Shown: positions 56,917 through 63,609 of the stretch, piece after piece
Numbering within the stretch: position 1 is the stretch's first letter
How the letters are laid out: the number at the start of each line of letters is the position of its first letter
Source of the DNA: an uncultured Flavobacteriaceae bacterium
Lineage (GTDB): Bacteria > Bacteroidota > Bacteroidia > Flavobacteriales > Flavobacteriaceae
Direction: 5' to 3'
DNA length: 64,000 nucleotides
NCBI GenBank assembly: GCA_947486785.1
Contig: CANKUU010000013.1
Span: 52,800-116,799, forward strand
The notes under the pieces: generated by a model
What the model was told of the DNA's origin: nothing
Databases searched by the model: none
The model's input: the letters and a program-made list of their open reading frames with translations, nothing else
Translations under genes and position numbers: made by a program

Positions 56917-57051
56917 TAATGGTATAAAACGTTTTTGTGTGATTAGTGGCGTGTTTAAGAAACTAATTTAGCAAATAAACATCACGCATAAAATCTAAAA
57001 GGATTTTTATAGGTAGGCTTGCCTAGTAATGGATTATATACCTTGTTGTGT
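56917..57051 (-). repeat. Cassette spacer element (type A) between the VOC pseudogene and the ABM gene
   Basis: In gene direction it starts with ACACAACAA-GGTA-TATAATCCATTAC (57051-57026) and continues with TATAAAAATC, a small AAAATC/GATTTT hairpin, and TTATTTGCTAAATTAG ending in AAACACGC (56978-56949). The last part is closely matched at 59748-59718, and the 15-mer TTTATTTGCTAAATT recurs at 59060-59046. Confidence 0.6.
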
Positions 57052-57178
57052 GTACTGATTTTCGGTATTCGTATTGATTTTCCACTTTATAATAATTTTT
57101 ATTTCAGTTCAAATTAAAACTTTCCATTTATTAACTTTAGATTTTTTCATTATTTGGTTTCAATTCTCCACGGTGGAT

Positions 57179-57532
57179 TTAATCTATTTTCGCCGCCATA
57201 AAATAAATTAGTTGATTTCCGTCCAAATCTTTTAATCTAGCTTCTCTCCATAACCAATTTTGGTCAATTGGTTCTTGGTCAAATTTAATTCCGCATTTCT
57301 TCGGTTTATTAACATATTAATCAAGATTTTTACACTCGAAGTAAACATAAATTCCGTCACCTTTTGGTAAAGATTCAGTTTGATGTATCGAAAATGTAGA
57401 ATTTCCGTTTGGACATTCAAATGTTGCATAATTTGGCAATGATTTTACTATTAACTTTAAGCCTAATTTTTCATAAAATGGAATTGATTTTTCCAAGTTC
57501 AATGAAGAAACTGTTATTTGGTTTAAGTTCAT
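57179..57532 (-). pseudogene. VOC (glyoxalase/bleomycin-resistance) family gene interrupted by one stop codon
   Basis: One continuous frame of 117 codons encodes a full VOC protein: ITVSSLNLEKSIPFYEKLGL at the N-terminus, FSIHQTESLPKGDGIYVYFE in the middle, and IKFDQEPIDQNWLWREARL plus DLDGNQLIYF at the end. The only lesion is a TAA at 57317-57319 after ECKNLD, where relatives have an acidic or polar residue. No frameshift is present. The gene is either a very young pseudogene, a sequencing error, or read through. The metal or substrate cannot be assigned. Confidence 0.8.
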
Positions 57533-57564
57533 ATTTTAAATTTCAGCACGTTTTTTTTGCATAA

Positions 57565-57755
57565 CCCACAATGGTTGCGCTATGATTAATAAGGAAATAA
57601 AAGTGCGCTTTTATTTCCGTTAAAGCAATTAGCTTAATCTTTTTGTTTTTTTTCTATTTTAAAAGCCAAATCTAAAAGATTTGGCGGTCACTATAAATAT
57701 ACTAAGACCTTGGTTTAGAGCCTGAAAACCGTATTAATTATAGCCATTGTTGGCA
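57565..57755 (-). repeat. Cassette spacer element between the TIKI-like gene and the VOC pseudogene
   Basis: In gene direction it begins TGCCAACAA-TGGC-TATAATTAAT (57755-57733), 4 bp after the preceding stop codon. Its far end, read in reverse (57567-57590), contains ACAATGGTTGCGCTATGATTAAT, an imperfect inverted copy of the start. Two hairpins lie inside: GCCAAATCT/AGATTTGGC (57665-57685) and GGAAATAAAA/TTTTATTTCC (57593-57618). Confidence 0.6.
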
Positions 57756-57759
57756 ATAG

Positions 57760-58995
57760 TTATTCTACGTACAGTTGAAATTTACGTGCGTTACCATCTA
57801 GATTTATTGCAACAATTTCATATTCTCCGGTTCTAAGTGCAAGGTTAGTCGAATCCGATTTATTTTCAATTTCAACGATGTCCATTGGAACTGCCCTTGA
57901 TATGTCCTCTCCTTTTTTATATGCCAGTACCATAACTGGAAATGAAATGTCAATATCATTTAATTGTAATTTTATGGCTTTGTTTTCATTTGAAAATAGC
58001 CAACTTGGTCTGCCATTTTCATAAGTGGTGTTTGGTTGTAAAACTGCTACATCAGAAAAGCTTTCTGCATATTTATATTTCATAGGATTACCATTGTCAT
58101 CTATCAAAACTGTCGATTCTTTTAAGTTAAGTGCTTTCAACAAAGGATGATTAAATTCAGGCTTGCTCTTTTCAGAATAGTAAGCTTGATAAATGGTCAA
58201 AGGGTCAATGCCTGTAAAATCGGTTAATCTACCAGCCATAGCTTTGCCCCATGCGGGATAGTTGCCTTCCATGGCATGAGCAAACCCACAATGGATTAGG
58301 AATTTTTCATTTGGCTTTTGCTCTATTATTCGTTGAATATTTTGGGCCTGTTGAATTTCTCGTTCGGTACCGTTGGATTCGGTAGTATCTTCATATGAAA
58401 AAACTTCATAACCAATTTCCAAAGCCGTTCTAACTAAATCCCCAAATTGCGGGTCTTTAATGTAATGCCCTGTTTTTTGAATTGGATATTTTCGTCTATT
58501 TAATAACGAGTCTTTATCTTTTCCATTTGTCAAGGCTTCAAAGCCGATATTTTTATATCCATTATCGTAAAGTTTTTGAAGCAACGACTTTGTAAAAACA
58601 CGATGTCTAGAACTATGATGTGCTTCATTTATTATCAGAACTTGACTTTGTTTAGCTTCTTCAATAATGTAATCGTTAGCGTTTACCTTTTTGTAAAGTC
58701 CATTTATTGAATCAATTTGAGATTGGGTGTAATTTTTTTCAGAAGTGCCCATCGCCAAATCCCAAGTAGCTAAGGCTTTTTTGTAATTCCCTTTTGTAGC
58801 ATAATCAGCAGCTCCGATTTGATACTTAAATCCGCTTCCAAAATGCGAGTTTTCAGTTGTATCTGATAAAATTTTGTTTTCGATTTCTGAATCAAATAAG
58901 TATTCGGATTGAAAATCTATTTTTTCAAATATTCTTTTCTCTTGCTTACATGAAACAAAGATTGTGATTAATATCAATACTAAAATTCTTTTCAT
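57760..58995 (-). CDS. TIKI/ChaN/EreA-superfamily lipoprotein
   Basis: Lipoprotein of 411 aa: lipobox TIFVSC (C16), a TPR-like helical stretch (about 55-105), then a domain with the superfamily motifs LIINEAHHSSRHR (E124, H126, H127), GFEALTNG, and IHCGFAHAMEGNYP (H235, H240). These Glu/His positions form the metal-dependent hydrolase site in ChaN, EreA and TIKI proteins. A C-terminal beta domain (about 330-411) follows. It is likely a periplasmic or surface enzyme; the substrate is unknown. Erythromycin esterase activity is possible but unproven. It is a single-gene unit bordered by spacer elements on both sides. Confidence 0.75.
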   Translation of the reverse strand: MKRILVLILITIFVSCKQEKRIFEKIDFQSEYLFDSEIENKILSDTTENSHFGSGFKYQIGAADYATKGNYKKALATWDLAMGTSEKNYTQSQIDSINGLYKKVNANDYIIEEAKQSQVLIINEAHHSSRHRVFTKSLLQKLYDNGYKNIGFEALTNGKDKDSLLNRRKYPIQKTGHYIKDPQFGDLVRTALEIGYEVFSYEDTTESNGTEREIQQAQNIQRIIEQKPNEKFLIHCGFAHAMEGNYPAWGKAMAGRLTDFTGIDPLTIYQAYYSEKSKPEFNHPLLKALNLKESTVLIDDNGNPMKYKYAESFSDVAVLQPNTTYENGRPSWLFSNENKAIKLQLNDIDISFPVMVLAYKKGEDISRAVPMDIVEIENKSDSTNLALRTGEYEIVAINLDGNARKFQLYVE

Positions 58996-59354
58996 AACTT
59001 ATTTCTAACTGTTTTGTGTTTGATATGTTACGTGGGTTGACACGAAATTTAGCAAATAAAAACCGAATGAAAAATCCGCGATGATTTTTATAACTGTTTG
59101 ATAGGGGTCAAAACAATTTATTAATGATGCGCGTTGTTACCATTTCGTTGTTTTTCTTCAGATTTCTATTTTATTGAAATTCAGAATTTTAGTGGGAATT
59201 CTACCATTCTGATTTTCCTCATTTTCATAATCTTTCTTAATTCAGATTTTGAATAAATTTGGTCTGCAGTTTGTTCAATAAAATTTTTCAATTCGGATTA
59301 AGTGTGAAATTCAGCGTAAAATTCGGTTTTTTATAATCTTGGTGAAATCCGATT
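58996..59354 (-). repeat. 359-bp spacer with cassette element and a short coding remnant
   Basis: Near the TIKI-like gene (59046-59132) the gene-direction order is TGGTAACAA-CGCG-CATCATTAATA, TATAAAAATC, hairpin AAAAATC/GATTTTT, and TTTATTTGCTAAATT, homologous to the spacer at 56917-57051. Between 59133 and 59354 a 36-codon minus-strand stretch (FIEQTADQIYSKSELRKIM) without a good start looks like the tail of a lost gene. No other gene is visible. Confidence 0.5.
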
Positions 59355-59630
59355 TTAAAAGAAACTTCCTATTGTAATAATCGCACAACTAGTTAAAAAT
59401 AAAACACTAATTATTGTCAATAAATTACTTTGATTTTTTATTAAATAATTTATTCCGATGACTAAAAATACAATTTGTGCAATAAGAAATGGTATTATCA
59501 ATATTTGACTAAAAACTCCAATTAATACAAAATCTATTTTATAAAAGTTAATCAGCCAAATCAGGACAAAATAAGATACAATCCTAAAATTCACAATTGT
59601 CAAGTTTTTATTTGTTATAAAGCGGTTCAT
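59355..59630 (-). CDS. Small predicted membrane protein
   Basis: A 91-aa protein made of three hydrophobic helices (about residues 14-32, 35-60 and 68-88) with short polar turns (FYKID and KNQSN). No family is recognised. The ATG at 59630 (MNRFITNKNLTI) is the only sensible start. Base composition is even more AT-rich than the surroundings, as in many membrane proteins of this genome. It lies as a single gene between spacer elements. Confidence 0.5.
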   Translation of the reverse strand: MNRFITNKNLTIVNFRIVSYFVLIWLINFYKIDFVLIGVFSQILIIPFLIAQIVFLVIGINYLIKNQSNLLTIISVLFLTSCAIITIGSFF

Positions 59631-59689
59631 CTTTTTGAATTTAAGTTCGGTTAAAATTATGTAGCCTTTATTCAGGACGAATCAAAATG

Positions 59690-59824
59690 TGCCACAACGT
59701 TTATGTATATGGTTTTTGCGTGTTTCAACTATCTATTTTAGTAAATAATTACCGACCATGAAAGTCCACGAGGACTTTCGCAAGTAAGCAAGAAACTAGC
59801 AATAAATTATATGTGGTATTGGCA
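59690..59824 (-). repeat. Cassette spacer element (type A) between the zinc-protease gene and the small membrane protein
   Basis: In gene direction it begins TGCCAATAC-CACA-TATAATTTATTGC (59824-59799), carries a perfect 8-bp hairpin GAAAGTCC/GGACTTTC (59760-59779), then TTATTTACTAAAATAG and GAAACACGC (59748-59718), and ends in CATAAACGTTGTGGCA, whose TGGCA end is inverted relative to the first TGCCA. Confidence 0.65.
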
Positions 59825-59856
59825 AGAGTTTATATTTTAATGATTTAGAAAATCAA

Positions 59857-60789
59857 TTAATTCAATTCCTTTGATATATCTATATTATATTGTTTTTCCA
59901 ATGCTGTTAATAAAGCTTTTTCGTCACAAGGTGTATTTTTAACAGTCTCGTAAATCCACTTTTTAAGATTATCAAGACCCATTTTATCTTCTAGTTTTTT
60001 AAATAACAAATAAGACCCATAATATCTTGCCGGTTGATTCACATTATCTTCGGTCATATCTGCAGGGGTAATATTAAAAGTGGCTCCAGGTGGAGTCTTT
60101 CCAGTTTCATCAAAATATTTTTGTCCTTCTGGTGTTAGTTGTTTTCTAATTGTTTCTGGTAACACAATAACTCCTCCCCAAGTCTTTAAACTCAAACTAC
60201 CATTTTCCTTTATCACTTTGTCATATTCTTTTTTACGCTTATTAACTACTTGTTCAAAAATGTTTGGTTTTAATTTTTTTGTTACTTTAGATTCTGACCA
60301 AACTGCTTGTCCTTCAATAAACCACCTTGGTGTATCATTACAGGTTGAAAATTGTTTTTGCCAAGCGTGAACTTGTTCATGAGCTATAAGATCATAAAGT
60401 CGTTGTTCAGCTTGTTGAGATAATTTTTCCGATTGATTAAATATTACCCACCTTGTTGTATTACTAACTGGAGCTAAATATGAAGTGTCTGAGACAATAG
60501 CGACATCTGCCCAATTCATTTTTTCTCCATCAGTGATATGAAATTTGAGAACTTCACGATAAATTGTATTTAAATGTGGAATCGCTTCTAAAGCAACCTT
60601 TTCATTTTTTTCGTCAAAATAGACCGTATATTCCAAATTTGCATCTGAGTCTTGAATCTGATAAGAAGCTAAATCGTTGTTTTGCGAATTTTGCTTAACG
60701 TAGGTGTATTCTTCTTGTCTACAAGATAATAGACTTAGGCAAACTAGTAAAAAAAGGTAATTTCTTTGTAATGGAATTATGTTTGTCAT
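59857..60789 (-). CDS. Lipoprotein zinc metallopeptidase (gluzincin-like)
   Basis: Lipoprotein of 310 aa: lipobox SLLSC (C23), a linker, and a peptidase-like domain with HEQVHAWQ (H137, E138, H141, a HExxH zinc site) followed by WFIEGQAVW, where E159, 18 positions after the second His, is the probable third ligand. This is the M1/M4-like gluzincin layout. The later YYGSYLLFKKLEDKMG region matches the helix after the active site in M1-like relatives. It is probably anchored in the outer membrane. Substrate unknown. A single-gene unit between two spacer elements. Confidence 0.75.
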   Translation of the reverse strand: MTNIIPLQRNYLFLLVCLSLLSCRQEEYTYVKQNSQNNDLASYQIQDSDANLEYTVYFDEKNEKVALEAIPHLNTIYREVLKFHITDGEKMNWADVAIVSDTSYLAPVSNTTRWVIFNQSEKLSQQAEQRLYDLIAHEQVHAWQKQFSTCNDTPRWFIEGQAVWSESKVTKKLKPNIFEQVVNKRKKEYDKVIKENGSLSLKTWGGVIVLPETIRKQLTPEGQKYFDETGKTPPGATFNITPADMTEDNVNQPARYYGSYLLFKKLEDKMGLDNLKKWIYETVKNTPCDEKALLTALEKQYNIDISKELN

Positions 60790-60917
60790 TTAGTTTTTAT
60801 GTTATAGTTATTTTATATTAATGTGTTTGTAAATTAAATATTTCAAGACGGGTAATAATTGTTGCTGAAGGTCTTGTGTATGAACAGTAGCGGATTTATA
60901 GCTACTACTTTTCGGTA

Positions 60918-60992
60918 GGCAATATAATTAAATAAATGCAATAGCGGTTTGAGTGCAAACTCGAACCGCTATTGCTTATACACTTTGTTGCC
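60918..60992 (-). repeat. attC-like hairpin spacer after the serine hydrolase gene
   Basis: 75-bp element bounded by inverted GGCAA/TTGCC boxes. In gene direction: GGCAACAA-AGTG-TATAA, then an almost perfect 17-bp stem (60938-60954 with 60959-60975, one mismatch, 4-nt loop). It lies about 10 bp after the stop codon. Confidence 0.7.
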
Positions 60993-61002
60993 AAACTTAG
61001 TT

Positions 61003-61998
61003 TTATTTTTTCTTTGCAATAAAATTGAAGATAAAATTACGTGCTTTGACACCACCCATGGTGGGGTTTCTATTTGTTAAGACTATAACTGTATATTTAT
61101 CATCAATTATATCTAAAGTAGAAGCAACTCCAAGGGGTAAATTCTCCTCAAAATAGCCACCTGGATGCCCATAAATTTTACTATCTTCTATAAAATTCAG
61201 TTGAAACCCAAGTCCATAGTTTGCTTTTGATTGTTTAGTTTTCATTTCTTCAATGTCTGTTTGTTTGACAAGCTTATTTTTTCTTAAAGCTTGCGAAAAT
61301 TTAAATAAATCATCGAGCGTTGAGTTGGTTCCCCCATCAGGTAAAGCAGACTGTGTATTAATCATATTTAAGGGCTCTAAAATTTTAGTTTTAACATATT
61401 TGTTATACGCCATTCCACTAACAGATTCAATAATTTTGCCCAATATGATAAAGCCTGAATTACTATATCTAAAATTACCATGACTTTCCAAAGAATCATT
61501 TTGTATTATTAAATGATAAAGTGTATCTAAATTATTTTGGTCTGATTCAGTAGTATAGTCCCAATAATTTCCGAGTCCACCTGTATGACTTAATAATTGT
61601 CTTACTGTTACACTATCTTTTAAAAACTGGTTTTCAATTTGTGGTAAGTAATCTCCCACTGAAGCATTTAAATGAACTTTATCTTGAGATTTGAGCATCA
61701 TAATAGAAATAGCCGTGAACATTTTTGGCATAGATGCTAAACCTATCTCACTATCAACTGTATGCTTTTCTGAATGATTTAAATCTTTAAAACCGTATGC
61801 TTTTTTCAATAAAACGTTATCTCCGTCAGCTATAAGAACTGCACCATGTAAACTGTCTTTATGAGATAAGTTTTCTAAAAAGTTATCAATTTTACTGATT
61901 TCTATTAAGCCTTTGTCTTCTTTGCTGTTCTGATTGTTTTTAGTATTGCAACTACTAATAGTTGAAAAAACTATCCATAATACCACTAATTGTTTCAT
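61003..61998 (-). CDS. Serine hydrolase lipoprotein (beta-lactamase class C / PBP4*-like)
   Basis: Beta-lactamase-related serine hydrolase of 331 aa. Lipobox ISSC (C17). The catalytic S89-M-P-K92 tetrad (SxxK) is in GLASMPKMFTAI, the YSN motif is Y178-S-N180 in FRYSNSGF, and the third motif is HPG (278-280), giving a complete class C-type site. Family members are D-Ala carboxypeptidases, esterases or beta-lactamases, so the substrate is open. Its ATG overlaps the MarR stop codon (ATGA at 61995-61998), which implies translational coupling and regulation by the MarR protein. Confidence 0.88.
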   Translation of the reverse strand: MKQLVVLWIVFSTISSCNTKNNQNSKEDKGLIEISKIDNFLENLSHKDSLHGAVLIADGDNVLLKKAYGFKDLNHSEKHTVDSEIGLASMPKMFTAISIMMLKSQDKVHLNASVGDYLPQIENQFLKDSVTVRQLLSHTGGLGNYWDYTTESDQNNLDTLYHLIIQNDSLESHGNFRYSNSGFIILGKIIESVSGMAYNKYVKTKILEPLNMINTQSALPDGGTNSTLDDLFKFSQALRKNKLVKQTDIEEMKTKQSKANYGLGFQLNFIEDSKIYGHPGGYFEENLPLGVASTLDIIDDKYTVIVLTNRNPTMGGVKARNFIFNFIAKKK

Positions 61999-62432
61999 TT
62001 TGATGTATTTATTATTATCTTATTTAAGTGGTTAAAAAGTGTGTGTGTTTCTTTTTCGGTCATACCTTTTTGGGCGATTTCTCTATTTTTAGTAATCACA
62101 GGAATTGCTAAATCCAATAACTTTTTTCCTTTTGAGGTGATTTTTAAGTCTTTTTTTCTTCGGTCATTTTTGTTTTCTCCTCTTTCAATGAAATTTTCTT
62201 TAACTAATAGTTCTGTCATTCTTGTGATTGATGCAACGTCTTTAAACAATAATTCCGCTAATTCGACTTGACTTATTTCAGGGCTCTTTTTGATTTGTAT
62301 CATTAGTAGGATTTGGTTTATCGTTATTTTGTATCCGAGTTTGTTTAAGTTTCCTTGTGCCATTACTCGGTATTGCTTTATTGCTTTTTCTATTTGGTAG
62401 AAGATTGTTTCTGATGGATTTTTGAGTTGCAT
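61995..62432 (-). CDS. MarR family transcriptional regulator
   Basis: Winged-helix regulator of about 145 aa. The N-terminal helix SETIFYQIEKAIKQYRV, the recognition region ISQVELAELLFKDVASITRM and the wing ENKNDRRKKDLKITSKGKKL are typical; the DRR in the wing is the MarR signature. The start is placed at 62432 (MQLKNPSE): a promoter-like TATATTTG and a perfect palindrome lie directly upstream at 62451-62471, so the longer reading from 62516 is not expected to be translated. It probably represses its own two-gene unit with the serine hydrolase and responds to a small ligand. Confidence 0.88.
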   Translation of the reverse strand: MQLKNPSETIFYQIEKAIKQYRVMAQGNLNKLGYKITINQILLMIQIKKSPEISQVELAELLFKDVASITRMTELLVKENFIERGENKNDRRKKDLKITSKGKKLLDLAIPVITKNREIAQKGMTEKETHTLFNHLNKIIINTSK

Positions 62433-62450
62433 AGATTTTTTTATTTGATG

Positions 62451-62471
62451 CAAATATAATTGATATATCAA
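62451..62471 (-). promoter_or_regulatory. Promoter and probable operator of the marR-serine hydrolase unit
   Basis: On the minus strand TATATTTG (62458-62451) fits the TAnnTTTG -7 box. Directly upstream is the perfect 12-bp palindrome TTGATATATCAA (62460-62471), a typical MarR-type operator placement that would block RNA polymerase. Confidence 0.6.
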
Positions 62472-62567
62472 ATGAAATGTTAATTTTTTTATTTTTTTGT
62501 CCTCTATGTTTGGCAATGGTCTCCTATAGCCTTCCGTTCCGGGTTAAATTAGCGATTATTTTCGGTT

Positions 62568-62645
62568 TGGCACAGGCTTAAACAATTCCGAGTGGATTCG
62601 ACTACGTCCGAATCCACTCGGAATTGCGGTTATAAATTGTTGCCA
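62568..62645 (-). repeat. attC-like hairpin spacer upstream of marR
   Basis: 78-bp element bounded by inverted TGGCA/TGCCA boxes. In gene direction: TGGCAACAA-TT-TATAACC, then a perfect 18-bp stem (62583-62600 with 62609-62626, 8-nt loop), and a shorter outer arm. The asymmetric TATAA region would be unpaired. It overlaps the end of the broken gene to its right. Confidence 0.7.
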
Positions 62646-63239
62646 GTAGTTTTTCCCATTTTCTCAATCATATTCGCAAAGAATATTTTTTCTATATCTT
62701 TTAAGTTTGGTAATTCTTTGTCCTCAACTAAATACTCAAAGATTGAGTTACAGTAAAAATTTAAATATTTTCCAACTCAAAATCAGAGCGATTAGCTACG
62801 TTGATTAACATTCCATTTGCTAATAATATTGAGTTCGGAAGAATATTATTCTTTTTGAATTCAACCATTCTTTCGTTTTTCACTATTCTTAAAGCGTCCC
62901 AATATCCTTCATCAGCTTTTGGATGAACGAAAGATGAACCTAAATCATAGCCTAAACTGTATAGAAAAGAAAAGTCAATTTCCTTTGCGAAGTTCTCTAT
63001 TTTAGGCTCAATCCATTGGTTTTTTTCTTTTTCAGAGCTTGATATTTTTTTACTTGTTCTTTACTATCAACTAAATATTCTTTAGTTTTTGGACTGTTAA
63101 ATTCCGTGTTACTTCTCATTTTATTCCTCGACTCAAATGTTTTAATAAAAGACCAATCTTTAAATGTTTGATAAGAATTAGTTTTATGTAAATATTCAAG
63201 ATAAAAATATCTTTCAATTAAAAGTCTGTATAGAGCCAT
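62630..63239 (-). pseudogene. Broken gene of unknown function, truncated by the IS element (possibly DUF5677-like)
   Basis: Three consecutive frames on the minus strand join into one protein of about 200 aa. Part 1 (63239 to about 63020): ALYRLLIERYFYLEYLHKT and WSFIKTFESRNKM. Part 2, after a shift in an A-rich run near 63016-63030: WIEPKIENFAKEIDFSFLY and FVHPKADEGYWDALRIV. Part 3, after another shift near 62755-62772: NFYCNSIFEYLVEDKEL to KTTGNNL. The first Met is only 1 bp from the left end of the IS at 63240, so the true N-terminus was removed by the insertion. The HPKADEGYW pattern recalls DUF5677-like proteins, but I am not certain. Confidence 0.7.
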
Positions 63240-63292
63240 TGTAGGCTTCCCCTTTTTGTAGGCTTCCCTAAAAATGTAGGCTTCGCTAAAAA
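63240..63292 (+). repeat. Three tandem repeats at the left end of the IS
   Basis: Units at 63240-63256, 63257-63274 and 63275-63292 each start TGTAGGCTTC and end in a T- or A-run; units 2 and 3 differ by one base. They may contain the IS terminal repeat plus transposase-binding copies. Confidence 0.75.
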
Positions 63293-63342
63293 TAGGACAT
63301 TATAAAATTCGAATTTACTAACTTTAAATTCAAACTGTCATT

Positions 63343-63609
63343 ATGAAAAGCAGCAAGTTTAGCGAGAGTCAGATTATCAAGGCTCTCAAAGAAAATGAAC
63401 AAGGAAGGTCTGTAGGAGATTTATCCAGAGAATTAGGTATTGATAAGAGCACGTTTTATTACTGGCGTAAGAAATACGGTGGTATGGAAAAACAAGAGCT
63501 TAAACGTCTTAAAGATTTAGAAGCAGAGAATCTTAGGCTCAAACAGATGTATGCAGATGTTAGTCTTGATAATAAGATGCTAAAGGATATACTGTCAAAA
63601 AAGTTTTAA
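63343..63609 (+). CDS. IS3-family transposase OrfA
   Basis: DNA-binding helix-turn-helix subunit of 88 aa: KFSESQIIKALKENEQGRSV and LSRELGIDKSTFYYWRKKYGG form the HTH_Tnp_1 domain, followed by a leucine-zipper-like coiled coil (LKRLKDLEAENLRLKQMY, about residues 53-85). The slippery heptamer AAAAAAG at 63597-63603, four codons before its TAA (AAA AAG TTT TAA in the orfA frame), would allow a -1 shift into orfB to make the OrfAB transposase, as in other IS3 members. Confidence 0.93.
   Translation: MKSSKFSESQIIKALKENEQGRSVGDLSRELGIDKSTFYYWRKKYGGMEKQELKRLKDLEAENLRLKQMYADVSLDNKMLKDILSKKF
63597..63603 (+). promoter_or_regulatory. Programmed -1 frameshift site (A6G)
   Basis: AAAAAAG lies in the orfA frame as A-AAA-AAG and joins orfA to orfB in the -1 frame (giving SKKVLRPSDKRV). 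This is the classical slippery heptamer of IS3-family elements. Confidence 0.75.

Noticed and set aside
57232..57429. 65-aa minus-strand reading frame
   Set aside because: It lies in another frame of the VOC pseudogene, which explains the sequence completely.
57593..57618. Terminator upstream of the VOC pseudogene
   Set aside because: The GGAAATAAAA/TTTTATTTCC hairpin lacks a T-tail in either direction and lies inside a cassette spacer with other hairpins.
62433..62516. N-terminal extension of MarR starting at 62516
   Set aside because: The extension covers a promoter-like box and palindrome, and the MarR domain starts after 62432.
56917..62645. CRISPR array
   Set aside because: The recurring boxes are separated by whole genes, not by uniform short spacers, and no cas genes are present.
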